Shown: positions 49,251 through 59,704 of the stretch, one piece after another
How positions within the stretch are numbered: the first letter of the stretch is position 1
Layout of the letters: every line of letters starts with the position of its first letter
Source: Svornostia sp051306365
GTDB taxonomy: Bacteria > Actinomycetota > Thermoleophilia > Solirubrobacterales > Solirubrobacteraceae
DNA length: 64,000 bases
Assembly (NCBI GenBank): GCA_051306365.1
Contig: JBPPNC010000105.1
Location: forward strand, 45,935-109,934
Direction of reading: 5' to 3'
The notes under the pieces: model-generated
Told to the model about the DNA's origin: nothing
Seen by the model: the letters and a program-made list of their open reading frames with translations, nothing else
Database searches by the model: none
Program-made: the position numbers and the translations under genes

Positions 49251-51632
49251 CTACGCGGCGTGCGGGAAGGCCGACGGCGCTTCGTCCTCGGGGAGGATCC
49301 CGATACCGTCGCGCAGCAGGTCGCCGGCGAGGGCGACGCTGGCTGGCCGCGAGTACAGGAAGCCCTGGCCGAGGACCGGACCCATGGACCGTAGGACCAC
49401 GGCCTGGCCCTTCGTCTCGATGCCCTCCGCCACGACGGTGATGTCGAGCGCGTGCGCGAGGTTGATGATGCCCTGGGCGAGCTGGGCCTGGCCGTCGTCG
49501 AGGTCGATCGCGTCGATGAACGCCTTGTCGACCTTCAGGACGTCGACGGGCAGCTGGCGCAGGTAGGCGAGGACCGAGTGCCCGGTGCCGAAGTCGTCGA
49601 TCGCGACGCGCACGCCGAGCGTGATGAGGGCGGCGAGCTCCTCGGCCATGGCCTCGGGCCGCTCGACGAGCACGCTCTCGGTGATCTCGAGCTGGAGCTG
49701 ACGGGGGTCGAGCCCGGTGCGCACGAGGGTGTCGCGGACCATGTCATGCATCCCCGGGTCGGCCATCTGCAGCGCCGACACGTTGACGCTGACGTGCTGG
49801 CCGGGGTTCGCCTGGCCCGTGTCCATCCACTCCTTCATCTGCGCGCACGCGGTGTCGAGCACCCATTCGCCGAGCGGCAGGATGAGCCCGCTCTCCTCCG
49901 CGAGCTCGATGAACTCGGGCGGCGGGATCCGGCCGTACACGGGGTGCGGCCAGCGGGCGAGGGCCTCGGTGCCGACGACGCGGTCGTCGGCGATGTCCAC
50001 GATGGGCTGGTACTCCAGGAGCAGGCCGCCGGCGTCGAGCGCGCTGCGCAGGTCCGCGGTGAGCTCCAGGCGGCGCATCGCGTCGGCGTGCATGTCGTCG
50101 GTGAAGACCGCGACGCGGTTCTTGCCGCCGTTCTTCGACGCGTACATCGCGACGTCGGCGTTGCGCAACATATCGTCGGCGGACGTGGACCGACCTGCCT
50201 CGCTGATCGCGATGCCCGCGCTGCCGCTGACGCGCAGCTCGCGCTCGTCGATCGTCATCGGCGCGCTGATGGAGCGCAGGATCTTGTCGGCGATGATCTG
50301 CGGGGCGCGGGCGTCCTCGTCGTGCTCGTGCAGGAGGACGGCGAACTCGTCGCCGCCGAGGCGGGCGATCACGTCGTCGTCGGAGATCTGCTGGCGGATC
50401 CGCGAGGCGACGACCCGCAGCAGCTCGTCGCCGGAGTGATGGCCGAGGCTGTCGTTGATCGTCTTGAAGTCGTCGAGGTCGAGGAAGATGATCGCGAGCC
50501 GCTCGCCGGTCTCGGCGGACTCCTTCAGCTGCGAGGTGAGGTGCTGCTCGAACAGCGTGCGATTCGCCAGGCCGGTCAGCGCGTCGTGGTAGGCCTGGTG
50601 GCGCAGCTCGGCCTCCAGCGCGTGGCGCTCGGTGACGTCGCGCATGCTCAGCAGTAGCCCGCCGACGATCTCGTCACTGACGCGGTTCGCGGCCACGATC
50701 TCGACGGGGCGGAAGTGCCCGGCGCCGTCACGGACGCTGACGTTGAGGGTGGAGGTCGTCCCCGCCGGGCGGCTCAGGAGCGCGCGTAGACGGCGGTCGG
50801 CGGCGTCACGGTCGCGCGGGTGCAGGACGTCGCGCAGCGGCTCGCCGGAGAGCTCGCCGGGCGTGCGGCCGAAGACCTTCTCCATCGAGGCGGCCTGCCA
50901 GGTGACGTGGAGGTCATGGTCGAGCACGACCACGACGTCGGTGGCGTGCTCGGCAAGTGCACGCAGGCGCTCCTCGCTCTGGTGCTCGACCCGGCGGGTG
51001 GCGGCCGCGACCTTGGTCCTCCGCGCGAGGTGCTCGAACCGCCAGGCGAGCAGCGCGAGGACGAGGAGCCCGAGGAGGAGCGACCCGAGGAAGAGCCAGC
51101 GGCCGACCGTCGCGGAGCGATCGGCGGCACGGTCCTGCGCGCGGGCCTGGTTGCGCGTGAGGTCGATGATGCGGTTGAGCGTCGGCTCGATGTCCGTGCG
51201 CTGGATTCGGAGCGCCTCTTGGCGGTCGCCGACGATGCCGGTCTGCAGCGCGCGGGTGCCGGCGCGCAGCAGGAGGCCGAGGTACGTGCGCATCTTCTCG
51301 ACCACCGCATGGTCGACGCCGAGGGCGTCGAGTCGGTCGATCGAACGCTGGAGATCCCGTGCGACGGCGAACGCCTCGATGTTCGTCCGGGCGCCCGCGG
51401 TTCCGATGACAAGCGACTCGGCTTGCGCGGCCCGCAGCCGCTCGGTCAGCGCCTGGGCATGACGCAGCTCGGCCTGGGCGCGGCGCTGGTGATCGGACGT
51501 GTCGCGTGCGCGCTCGGAGACGGCCACGGTGACGGCGACGACGAGCACTGCGAGCAGGCCGACGGCGATGCGGCCGAATCGCGCGCTCCTCCCATGGATG
51601 CTCGCTGCATCTGAACCACGCACAGACCACAC
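49251..51632 (-). CDS. Membrane PAS-GGDEF-EAL bifunctional c-di-GMP protein
   Basis: A 793-residue protein with two transmembrane helices (about 22-40 and 172-198) flanking an extracytoplasmic helical sensor. A PAS domain follows (about 225-345), then GGDEF (DALTGLANRTLFE near 355; ARLGGDEFAVLL with GGDEF at 426-430) and EAL (GTEALARW near 553; VNVSALQMADP; AIDDFGTGHSVLAYLRQLPV; VVAEGIET). All catalytic signatures look intact in both, so it may make and break c-di-GMP depending on signal. It heads an operon with the FHA protein. Confidence 0.92.
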   Translation of the reverse strand: MWSVRGSDAASIHGRSARFGRIAVGLLAVLVVAVTVAVSERARDTSDHQRRAQAELRHAQALTERLRAAQAESLVIGTAGARTNIEAFAVARDLQRSIDRLDALGVDHAVVEKMRTYLGLLLRAGTRALQTGIVGDRQEALRIQRTDIEPTLNRIIDLTRNQARAQDRAADRSATVGRWLFLGSLLLGLLVLALLAWRFEHLARRTKVAAATRRVEHQSEERLRALAEHATDVVVVLDHDLHVTWQAASMEKVFGRTPGELSGEPLRDVLHPRDRDAADRRLRALLSRPAGTTSTLNVSVRDGAGHFRPVEIVAANRVSDEIVGGLLLSMRDVTERHALEAELRHQAYHDALTGLANRTLFEQHLTSQLKESAETGERLAIIFLDLDDFKTINDSLGHHSGDELLRVVASRIRQQISDDDVIARLGGDEFAVLLHEHDEDARAPQIIADKILRSISAPMTIDERELRVSGSAGIAISEAGRSTSADDMLRNADVAMYASKNGGKNRVAVFTDDMHADAMRRLELTADLRSALDAGGLLLEYQPIVDIADDRVVGTEALARWPHPVYGRIPPPEFIELAEESGLILPLGEWVLDTACAQMKEWMDTGQANPGQHVSVNVSALQMADPGMHDMVRDTLVRTGLDPRQLQLEITESVLVERPEAMAEELAALITLGVRVAIDDFGTGHSVLAYLRQLPVDVLKVDKAFIDAIDLDDGQAQLAQGIINLAHALDITVVAEGIETKGQAVVLRSMGPVLGQGFLYSRPASVALAGDLLRDGIGILPEDEAPSAFPHAA

Positions 51633-51713
51633 GTCGGCGCCTGGCTCCGGAATCTTGAGTCAGCGGGGTGCCACGGGGTCACCCGTCCACTGACAGTATG
51701 AAAGCGGTTGGAA

Positions 51714-52553
51714 CTACCGGCGGGTCGCAAGCGGCATGAGGCGGTCGATCAGGTCGTAGTACCGGCTGGGCGCCGCGCGTGTGAGCCAGTCGATCGCGAC
51801 CGCATCGCCGCCGATCCGGATTCGGGCCTGCCCGCGTTCGATCCCGCGGTGGATGATCTTCGCGGCCTTCCCCGGCGTCGTCATCGCGAGCTTCTGGAAC
51901 GCGGCGGCGGCCTCCTCGTGGCTCTGGGCCCGGCCGGACGGGTCGGAGTGGAAGCGGGCGTTGGCGAGGATGTTCGTCTTGATGCCTCCGGGATGCACGG
52001 CGATCGCGCGCACGCCGGTGCCGCGCAGCTCGTGGCGCAGCGATTCGGTGTAGCCGCGGACCGCGAACTTCGACGCGCAGTACGCGCTCTGGCCCGGAAA
52101 GCCCATGAGGCCGAAGACGCTCGACGTGTTCACGATCACGCCCGAGTTCTGCTTCAGGAGGATCGGCAGGAACGAGCGGACGCCGTGGATGACGCCCTCG
52201 AAGTTGACCTGCAGCACCCACTCGTCGTCCTCGACCGCCGCCTCCGCGATCGTCTGCGTGGCGGTGACCCCCGCGTTGTTGAAGACCACGCCGATCGGCT
52301 TCGGCGCCCACTCGGCCACCTCGGCGGCGAAGACCATCTGCGCCTGGCGGTCGCGCACGTCGACCTTGCGGGTCATCACGGGTCCGTCGATCGTGGAGGC
52401 GGTCTCCTCCAGGCCCTCCTCGTTCCAGTCGATGAGCGCGACGGGGCAGCCGTGCCGGGCGAGGCGCTGGGCGAACGCGCGGCCGATGCCGGAGCCGGCG
52501 CCGGTGATGACGGCCGTCTGGCCATTGATGGTCGGGGGCTTCGTGCGGGGCAT
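51714..52553 (-). CDS. SDR-family oxidoreductase
   Basis: A 279-residue short-chain dehydrogenase. TAVITGAGSGIGRAFAQRLA at 13-32 binds NAD(P), FNNAG near 90, IVNTSSVFGLMGFPG holds the catalytic Ser and SAYCASKFAVRGY the Tyr-Lys pair. VHPGGIKTNI follows as in SDRs of the DltE/YqjQ-like group. The C-terminal RIRIGGDAVAIDWLTRAAPS tail is common in mycobacterial-type SDRs of lipid metabolism. Monocistronic; stop lies 81 bp from the 5' end of the GGDEF-EAL gene upstream region. Substrate unknown. Confidence 0.9.
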   Translation of the reverse strand: MPRTKPPTINGQTAVITGAGSGIGRAFAQRLARHGCPVALIDWNEEGLEETASTIDGPVMTRKVDVRDRQAQMVFAAEVAEWAPKPIGVVFNNAGVTATQTIAEAAVEDDEWVLQVNFEGVIHGVRSFLPILLKQNSGVIVNTSSVFGLMGFPGQSAYCASKFAVRGYTESLRHELRGTGVRAIAVHPGGIKTNILANARFHSDPSGRAQSHEEAAAAFQKLAMTTPGKAAKIIHRGIERGQARIRIGGDAVAIDWLTRAAPSRYYDLIDRLMPLATRR

Positions 52554-52669
52554 GTCGGCGCACTATGCCTGATTTCCTACCGCGCGTGTCGAAAGCCGTG
52601 GTTGACGCGGTGACTCGTGTCCGCGTAGACGGCGAGCAGCAGGCGCTTGGCCACCGGAGCGCTGGCCCC

Positions 52670-52831
52670 TCGCGCGCGACCGCCGTGGCCTTCGCGGTCG
52701 GCGAGGGCTCGGGCATGGGGCTGGACACGTCGCGGCGGATCGTCGAGAACCGTCACCAGGGCCGGATGACGCTGGAGAGCGCGCCGGGGCGTACGGCGTC
52801 CAGCTGCCGCGTTCGCCGCAGAAGGCGATGA
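52670..52831 (+). pseudogene. Histidine-kinase-like ATPase C-terminal fragment
   Basis: The plus frame reads FAVGEGSGMGLDTSRRIVEN, then HQGRMTLESAPGRT, matching the G2 box and end of HATPase domains (GEGTGLGLdtarrIVe.H.G.i...S.pG.T). Nothing of the N, G1 or dimerisation regions precedes it, and the last codons change frame. It is the tail of a lost sensor kinase. The rest of the gap 52554-53197 holds no gene; its right end is the fadA leader. Confidence 0.55.
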
Positions 52832-53104
52832 CCTGACACCCGCGGGGTTACGGTCTGATCGTTCCAGATCAGATCGATGTGCCCGGAACCCCCACGTGGG
52901 CGACGACCGATTGCTCGAACGCGCGACGCTCCCGTTGGAACTGTCGGCCCGTGAAGCGCAGGTCGATCGATCTGACCCATACCCGAGCCTGCCGACCCAT
53001 CTGCGGCCCGGGTGCGCAGTGCCCGACCACGACTGCGGAGTGTCGCGCGCACATGCGCACGCGCCCGGAATGTGGGCATCACCCGACACTTGGCTGGCTG
53101 GCCA

Positions 53105-53117
53105 ACTACGATGTAGT
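53105..53117. promoter_or_regulatory. ACTAC-GAT-GTAGT palindrome in fadA leader
   Basis: A 13-bp perfect palindrome, ACTAC and GTAGT around GAT, 80 bp upstream of fadA. It overlaps a plausible -10 element (TACGAT, 53107-53112) with CCGACA at 53083-53088 as a weak -35. It shares CCAACTAC and arm sequence with the repeat abutting the acyl-CoA dehydrogenase at 12088. Confidence 0.42.
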
Positions 53118-53197
53118 GACGGCGCTGCGACGGCGGTAGCGTCTCCTTCACCGCCCGCGGGTCTCTCGGCGGGCACCACCCTCACAGGAGTCGATCC

Positions 53198-54415
<1,218 letters not shown>

Positions 54416-54426
54416 GAGACACACAG

Positions 54427-56634
54427 ATGAGTGAGAGCACGACCATCCGCTACGACCGCGACAGCGACGGCATCGTCACGCTGACGCTGGACGATCCGAA
54501 CCAGTCGGCGAACACGATGAACGAGGAGTTCGTCAAGTCGCTGGTCGCCACCGTCGATCGTCTCGAGGCCGAGAAGGACGACATCAAGGGCGTCATCATC
54601 GTCAGCGCGAAGAAGACCTTCTTCGCCGGCGGCGACCTGAACGACCTGATCAAGGCCCGCAAGGAGGACACCGCCGACATCATCGCCGGTGGCAAGATCA
54701 TCAAGGGCGCGCTCCGTCGTCTGGAGACGCTCGGCAAGCCCGTCGTCTCCTGCGTCAACGGCGCGGCGCTCGGCGGCGGCCTGGAGATCTGCCTGTCGAC
54801 GCACCGGATCATCGTGGTGAACAGCCCGAAGATCCAGCTCGGCCTGCCCGAGGTCTCCCTCGGCCTGCTCCCGGGCGCCGGCGGCGTGGTGCGCGTCACC
54901 CGCAAGCTCGGCATCGTCAGCGGCCTCATGGGCGTGCTGCTCGAGGGCAAGCGGCTGCGTCCCGAGAAGGCGCTGGAGATCGGCCTCATCGAGGAGCTCG
55001 TCGACTCGCCGGACGACCTCATCCCCGCCGCGAAGAAGTTCATCGCGGAGAACCCCGAGGCCGTGCAGCCGTGGGACGTCAAGGGCTACAAGATGCCCGG
55101 CGGCCTGCCGAGCAACCCGAAGCTCGCGATGAACCTCCCGGCGTTCCCGGCCAACCTGCGCAAGCAGCTCAAGGGCGCGAACTACCCGGCCCCGCACCAC
55201 ATCATGGCCGCGGCCGTCGAGGGCGCGCAGGTCGACATCGACACCGCGCTGGATATTGAGGGCCGGTACTTCGCCGACCTCGTCACCGGCCAGGTCGCGA
55301 AGAACATGACGCAGGCGTTCTTCTTCGACCTCCAGCAGGTCAACGGCGCCCGCAACCGTCCCGCGGACATCGCGCCATGGCAGTCGGAGAAGGTCATCGT
55401 CCTCGGCGCCGGCATGATGGGCGCGGCCATCGCGTTCGTCTGCGCAAAGGCCGGCATCGAGGTCGTCCTGAAGGACATCTCGCAGGAGAACGCCGAGCGC
55501 GGCAAGGGCTACTCGAAGAATCTCGTCGACAAGGCCGTCTCGCGCGGCCGCATGACGCAGGAGAAGGCCGATGCGCTGCTCGGCCGCATCCTGCCGACGG
55601 CGGACCCGAAGGACGCGCAGGACTGCGACCTCGTCATCGAGGCCGTGTTCGAGGACCCGAAGGTCAAGGCGCAGGTGTTCGCCGAGATCGAGCCGTACCT
55701 CAAGCCCGACGCCGTCCTGGGCTCCAACACCTCGACCCTGCCGATCACCGGCCTGGCCGAGGGCGTGTCCCGCCCCGCCGACTTCATCGGCCTGCACTTC
55801 TTCTCCCCCGTGGACAAGATGCCGCTGCTGGAGATCATCAAGGGCGAGAAGACGTCGGACGAGGTCCTCTACCGCTCGCTGGACTTCAGCAAGCAGATCA
55901 AGAAGACCCCGATCGTCGTGAACGACTCGCGCGGGTTCTTCACCTCGCGCGTGATCGGCACGTTCATCAACGAGGGCATCGCGATGCTGACCGAGGGCAT
56001 CCCGGCGCCGTCGATCGAGCAGGCCAGCTCGCAGGCCGGCTACCCGGCCCCGGTCCTCCAGCTCTCCGACGAGCTGAACCTCGGTCTGATGGCGAAGATC
56101 CGCAAGGCGTCCAAGGAGGCCATCGAGGCCGAGGGCGGCACGTGGGAGGACCACCCGTCCTTCAGCGTCATCGACCGGATGCTCGAACTCGAGCGTGGCG
56201 GCAAGCTCGCCGGCGCGGGCTTCTACGACTACGAGGACGGCAAGCGCACCGGCCTGTCGAAGGTCCTGAAGGAGGAGTGGGGCGGCGAGAACTTCGACGT
56301 CCCGTTCGAGGACATGCAGGAGCGCATGCTCTTCGCCGAGGCCATCGAGACGGTCAAGTGCGTCGATGAGGGCGTCATCGAGTCGGTCGCCGACGCGAAC
56401 ATCGGCTCGATCTTCGGGATCGGCTTCCCGGCCTGGTCGGGCGGCGTGCTGCAGTACATCAACGGCTACCCGCACGCGGACGACGCCGAGCTCGTCGGCC
56501 CGGCCGCGTTCGTGGCCCGCGCGCGTGAGCTGGCCGAGCGCTACGGCGACCGGTTCGACCCGCCCGCGTCGCTGGTGGCGAAGGCCGAGGCCGGCGAGGT
56601 CTACAGCGACGACGCCGTGGCGGTCCCGGCGTAG
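54427..56634 (+). CDS. fadB: Enoyl-CoA hydratase / 3-hydroxyacyl-CoA dehydrogenase
   Basis: A 735-residue bifunctional enzyme. Residues 1-200 are the hydratase: oxyanion FFAGGDLNDL, VNGAALGGGLEICLS and LGLPEVSLGLLPGAGG contain the expected catalytic glutamates. A linker leads to the NAD-binding dehydrogenase (KVIVLGAGMMGAAIAFV at 321-337; FIGLHFFSPVDKMPLLEI with the catalytic His), then two C-terminal helical domains (NDSRGFFTSRVIG; AGAGFYDY). It hydrates 2-enoyl-CoA and oxidises the 3-hydroxy product. It forms an operon with fadA and is closed by a strong terminator. Confidence 0.95.
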   Translation: MSESTTIRYDRDSDGIVTLTLDDPNQSANTMNEEFVKSLVATVDRLEAEKDDIKGVIIVSAKKTFFAGGDLNDLIKARKEDTADIIAGGKIIKGALRRLETLGKPVVSCVNGAALGGGLEICLSTHRIIVVNSPKIQLGLPEVSLGLLPGAGGVVRVTRKLGIVSGLMGVLLEGKRLRPEKALEIGLIEELVDSPDDLIPAAKKFIAENPEAVQPWDVKGYKMPGGLPSNPKLAMNLPAFPANLRKQLKGANYPAPHHIMAAAVEGAQVDIDTALDIEGRYFADLVTGQVAKNMTQAFFFDLQQVNGARNRPADIAPWQSEKVIVLGAGMMGAAIAFVCAKAGIEVVLKDISQENAERGKGYSKNLVDKAVSRGRMTQEKADALLGRILPTADPKDAQDCDLVIEAVFEDPKVKAQVFAEIEPYLKPDAVLGSNTSTLPITGLAEGVSRPADFIGLHFFSPVDKMPLLEIIKGEKTSDEVLYRSLDFSKQIKKTPIVVNDSRGFFTSRVIGTFINEGIAMLTEGIPAPSIEQASSQAGYPAPVLQLSDELNLGLMAKIRKASKEAIEAEGGTWEDHPSFSVIDRMLELERGGKLAGAGFYDYEDGKRTGLSKVLKEEWGGENFDVPFEDMQERMLFAEAIETVKCVDEGVIESVADANIGSIFGIGFPAWSGGVLQYINGYPHADDAELVGPAAFVARARELAERYGDRFDPPASLVAKAEAGEVYSDDAVAVPA

Positions 56635-56659
56635 TCGCCGAACGACACGTGATGTGAGC

Positions 56660-56685
56660 GAAGGGGCGCCTGCGGGCGCCCCTTC
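56660..56685 (+). terminator. Intrinsic terminator after fadAB
   Basis: GAAGGGGCGCC (56660-56670) and GGCGCCCCTTC (56675-56685) pair over 11 bp around TGCG, 25 bp after the fadB stop. The stem is GC-rich and followed by TGCGTAT. Clear termination hairpin of the operon. Confidence 0.85.
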
Positions 56686-56796
56686 TGCGTATCGGGGCGC
56701 GAAGTGGGTACGCCGCTGCCCGCTTGGCGCCCCGATGCGGTCGGCGGTGCGGGGCGTCGGGCGCGCACCATCCCGATGCGGTGCCAGGCTGTGGGC

Positions 56797-57522
56797 ATGA
56801 CGCCGGGACATGAGGCCATCCGCGCGACGGTGCGCGGCGACGTCAGCCGCCGGGCGACCGTGCAACGCGCGCTCGATCTCGGGGTGCTGGGCTGGGTGCG
56901 CTGCGACGAGGACGGACTCACCCGCGTGCACGTCGAGGGAGACCCCGACGCCGTTGATGCGCTCATCGCGTTCCTCGCCGAAGACGACCGCTCGGTCGAG
57001 CCCACCCGTGCGAGGGTCGAGGGGCACGAGCAGTTCGCGATCCGCGGCGTGCCGGCCGGCATCTTCGTCGTCCAGGAGCACCAGGCGACCGCCCGCCACT
57101 TCGACCTGCGCCTGGAGGTCGACGGCGTCATGCGCTCCTGGGCGGTGCCGAAGGGCCCGTCGCTGGACCCGGCGCAGAAGCGGATGGCGATCGAGGTCGC
57201 CGACCACGACACCGGCCACAACGACGTCGAGGGTCCGCTCGGCGACGGTGGCGTGATCGTGTGGGACCGCGGGGTCTACGAGCAGGGCGGCCGGGTGCCG
57301 TGGCCGGAGGCGCTCGAGCGCGGCCACGCGGTGTTCGTGCTGCGCGGCGAGAAGCTGCGCGGCGGGTTCGCGCTGCAGCGCACCCGGCCGGACGGCGGTG
57401 GGCCGCAGTGGCTGCTGATCAAGCGCAAGGACGACGACGCGCGGCCGGGGAGTGACGTCGTCACCGAGCGGCCCGAGTCGGTGGTGAGCGGGCAGACGCT
57501 CGACGACGTGCTTCGGGGCTGA
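56797..57522 (+). CDS. Acylphosphatase-like domain fused to LigD 3'-phosphoesterase domain
   Basis: A 241-residue protein from ATG 56797. Residues 8-62 have the acylphosphatase layout (RATVRGDVSRRATVQRALDL, GVLGWVRCDEDG, VEGDPDAVDALIAFL), but the usual WVRN catalytic Asn is Cys36 and the VQGVGFR loop is changed to VRGDVSRRA. Residues 78-215 are a LigD-type 3'-phosphoesterase: VVQEHQATARHFDLRLEVDG (His95, His101, Asp103, Arg105), MRSWAVPKGPSLDP, VADHDTGHNDVEG (His137) and VIVWDRGVYEQGG. That domain trims 3'-phosphate/ribonucleotide ends in end-joining repair. No ligase or primase domain is present. The loop usually reading GHYG is shortened. Stands alone after fadB. Confidence 0.82.
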   Translation: MTPGHEAIRATVRGDVSRRATVQRALDLGVLGWVRCDEDGLTRVHVEGDPDAVDALIAFLAEDDRSVEPTRARVEGHEQFAIRGVPAGIFVVQEHQATARHFDLRLEVDGVMRSWAVPKGPSLDPAQKRMAIEVADHDTGHNDVEGPLGDGGVIVWDRGVYEQGGRVPWPEALERGHAVFVLRGEKLRGGFALQRTRPDGGGPQWLLIKRKDDDARPGSDVVTERPESVVSGQTLDDVLRG

Positions 57523-57599
57523 GCCGTGCGGCGCTGGGCCTGGGTGCCCGTCGGCATCCCCATCCTCGCGCCGGCGGTTCTCGTGTCGCGCTCGCGCGC

Positions 57600-57734
57600 A
57601 TGGAGAACCGGCCGGAGAGCTGGTCGGAGATCGTCGAGATCGCGCTGATCGCCGCGTCGGTGATTGAGGTCTCGGGGCCCGCCGACCCGCGCATCATCTA
57701 CAGCGTCGGCCAGACGCTGGACTTCTGCGGGTAG
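57600..57734 (+). pseudogene. Short unassigned coding-like fragment
   Basis: From ATG 57600 a 44-codon frame reads RPESWSEIVEIALIAASVIE, then PADPRIIYSVGQTLDFCG, to a stop. The composition is protein-like, unlike the Arg/Pro noise around it, and it lies in the gap before the convergent LysR gene. I do not recognise the family; it may be the tail of a deleted membrane or cofactor protein. Confidence 0.3.
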
Positions 57735-57738
57735 CCGG

Positions 57739-58659
57739 TCAGACGACCTGCACGGCCGCCGCGGCCTCGCGCACCGCACCCAGCAGCGCCCGTGTCGACG
57801 GCCGCGCAGCGTCCGCCGCCCGCGTCGCCGCGAAGATCGTCCGCCGCACCGGGGACTCGGCGATCGGCCGTACCTCGACCCCCGGGTGGCTGCCCGGCAC
57901 GACGAGCCCGGGCAGCAGAGTCACCGTGAGCCCGCGCGCGACGAGCTCCAGGCTGACGATCGCGTCGTTCGTGCGGTGGCGGATGTCCGGGTCGAACCCG
58001 CCGTGCTCCAGGCACGTGCGGCGCGTCATCTCGTCCCAGCCCATCTCCTCGTGGCCAGTCGTCCACGTCTCACCGGCGAGCGCGGCGAGTGGCACGGCTT
58101 CGGGGTGCGCGAGCGCGACCGGGTGGCGCGCCGGGAGTACGACGAGGACCGGGTCGCGGACGACCTCGTGGCGCTCGACTCCGCTCGGCATCCGGCGGGG
58201 CTGGTGCTGCCATTCGTCGCAGAGCGCGACGTCGTAGTCGCCGAGTGCGACGGCCGGCAGTGAACGCTCGGGTTCGGCCTCGACGAGCTCGCAGCGCAGC
58301 TGCGGCGCGTCACGCGCCAGCGACTCCATCGCGGGCAGGACGAGCCGCAGCGCGGCAGACTGGAACGTCGCGATCCGCGCACGGCCGCGCACCGTACCGC
58401 CGGCGGCCGCCAGGTCGGCCTCGGCGAGGGCGACCCGTTCGAGCAGCGCATCGGCATGTTCGACGAGGGCCAGCGCGGGGTCGGTCAGACGCACGCCGCG
58501 ACCGGCGCGCACGAGCAGCGGCACCCCGGCCTCGCGTTCGAGGATGGCGAGCTGCTGCGAGACGGCCGACGGCGTGAACTGCAGCGCGTCGGCGACCGCC
58601 GCGATCGTCTTGCGCTCGTGGAGTTCGCGGAGCAGCCGCAGGCGCCGAAGGTCCAACAT
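57739..58659 (-). CDS. LysR-family transcriptional regulator
   Basis: A 306-residue LysR regulator. Residues 1-60 are the winged helix-turn-helix (RLRLLRELHERKTIAAVADA, FTPSAVSQQLAILEREAGV). Residues 88-300 form the periplasmic-binding-like effector domain (IATFQSAALRLVLPAMESLA, VALGDYDVALCDEW, GHEEMGWDEM). It resembles the actinobacterial group that controls amino-acid or drug exporters. Divergent from a DMT transporter gene (76 bp between starts), with a TACTGA-N7-TCAGTA palindrome close to its own start, so it probably regulates that transporter and itself. Confidence 0.92.
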   Translation of the reverse strand: MLDLRRLRLLRELHERKTIAAVADALQFTPSAVSQQLAILEREAGVPLLVRAGRGVRLTDPALALVEHADALLERVALAEADLAAAGGTVRGRARIATFQSAALRLVLPAMESLARDAPQLRCELVEAEPERSLPAVALGDYDVALCDEWQHQPRRMPSGVERHEVVRDPVLVVLPARHPVALAHPEAVPLAALAGETWTTGHEEMGWDEMTRRTCLEHGGFDPDIRHRTNDAIVSLELVARGLTVTLLPGLVVPGSHPGVEVRPIAESPVRRTIFAATRAADAARPSTRALLGAVREAAAAVQVV

Positions 58660-58672
58660 CGTGAAGCAACGC

Positions 58673-58691
58673 TACTGAGTTGCAGTCAGTA
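58673..58691. promoter_or_regulatory. LysR-type operator palindrome
   Basis: TACTGA and TCAGTA are perfect inverted arms around seven bases (GTTGCAG) in the shared LysR/DMT promoter region, 14 bp upstream of the LysR start. Dyads of about this span with a T-N11-A pattern are typical LysR recognition sites. Confidence 0.55.
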
Positions 58692-58735
58692 AGACGAATC
58701 GATCCTGAATCGTAGGCGCGCCAGTATCCCGGGCC

Positions 58736-59704
58736 GTGCGATCCTCCGGCACCCTCATGATCCTCGCCTCCGGCGTCGGCTTCGGCGCGATGGCGATCTT
58801 CGGCAAGCTCGCCTACGACGGCGGCGCCACGACCGGCACGCTGCTCGTCGTCCGGTTCGCGCTGGCCGCTGCGCTCTTCTGGCTGGTCGTCCTCGCGAGC
58901 CGGGGCGCCCGGGCCGCCCTGCGCGGCCTGCCTCGCCGTGATGTCATCGCCGGCCTCGGGCTCGGCGCTGCCGGCTACGCAATCCAGGCCGGCTGCTACT
59001 TCGCCGCGCTGCAGCGCCTCGACGCGTCGCTGCTGACCCTCTTCCTGTACACCTTCCCGGCGATGGTCGCGGTCGCCGCGGTGCTGCTCGGGCGCGAGCG
59101 CTTCGACCGCCGCCAAGCCGCCGCGCTGGTCCTCGCCTCGACCGGGCTCGTGCTCGTCGTCGCGACCGTCGGCACGGGACGGCTCGATCCGATCGGTGTC
59201 GCGCTGAGCCTGAGCGCCGCGGTCGTCTACACCACGTACATCCTCGTCAGCGACCCGGTCGCAGGACGGGTGCGGCCCGACGTCCTCTCGGCGCTCGTCT
59301 GCACCGGCGCGGCGATGTCCCTGACCGTCGGGACGACGCTGGTCGGCGATCTAGATCCCGGCGCCCTCACGGCGTCTGGCTGGGGCTGGCTGGCCTGCCT
59401 GGCAGCCGTGTCGACGGTCGCGGCGATTCTGCTGTTCTTCTCCGGGCTGCGACGCGTGGGGCCGACCACCGCCGCGATCCTCTCCACCATCGAACCGGTC
59501 GTGACGGTCGGCTTGGCGGTGCTCATCTTCGGCGAGGCGTTCGGCGTGCTCCAGGTGCTCGGCGGCGCGCTCGTGATCAGCGCGGTGTTCGCGCTGCACG
59601 CCCGGCTCCCGGCGCTGCGCCTCAGTCCGCGTCGCACACGGCGGCTGCCTGTGATGCGTCCATCCACGGCTCCCACAGGCCCGACGGGGCCTCCCGATCA
59701 CTGA
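58736..59704 (+). CDS. EamA/DMT-family transporter
   Basis: A 322-residue protein with ten transmembrane helices in two EamA repeats (GVGFGAMAIFGKLAYDGGA in the first; AAVVYTTYILVSDPVAG in the second; STIEPVVTVGLAVLIFGE closing). Members export amino acids, metabolites or drugs. It starts at GTG 58736; ATG 58757 is possible. Divergent from LysR, which likely controls it. The last 35 residues are Arg/Pro-rich and may be an extended tail read into the YjbR remnant. Confidence 0.9.
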   Translation: MRSSGTLMILASGVGFGAMAIFGKLAYDGGATTGTLLVVRFALAAALFWLVVLASRGARAALRGLPRRDVIAGLGLGAAGYAIQAGCYFAALQRLDASLLTLFLYTFPAMVAVAAVLLGRERFDRRQAAALVLASTGLVLVVATVGTGRLDPIGVALSLSAAVVYTTYILVSDPVAGRVRPDVLSALVCTGAAMSLTVGTTLVGDLDPGALTASGWGWLACLAAVSTVAAILLFFSGLRRVGPTTAAILSTIEPVVTVGLAVLIFGEAFGVLQVLGGALVISAVFALHARLPALRLSPRRTRRLPVMRPSTAPTGPTGPPDH

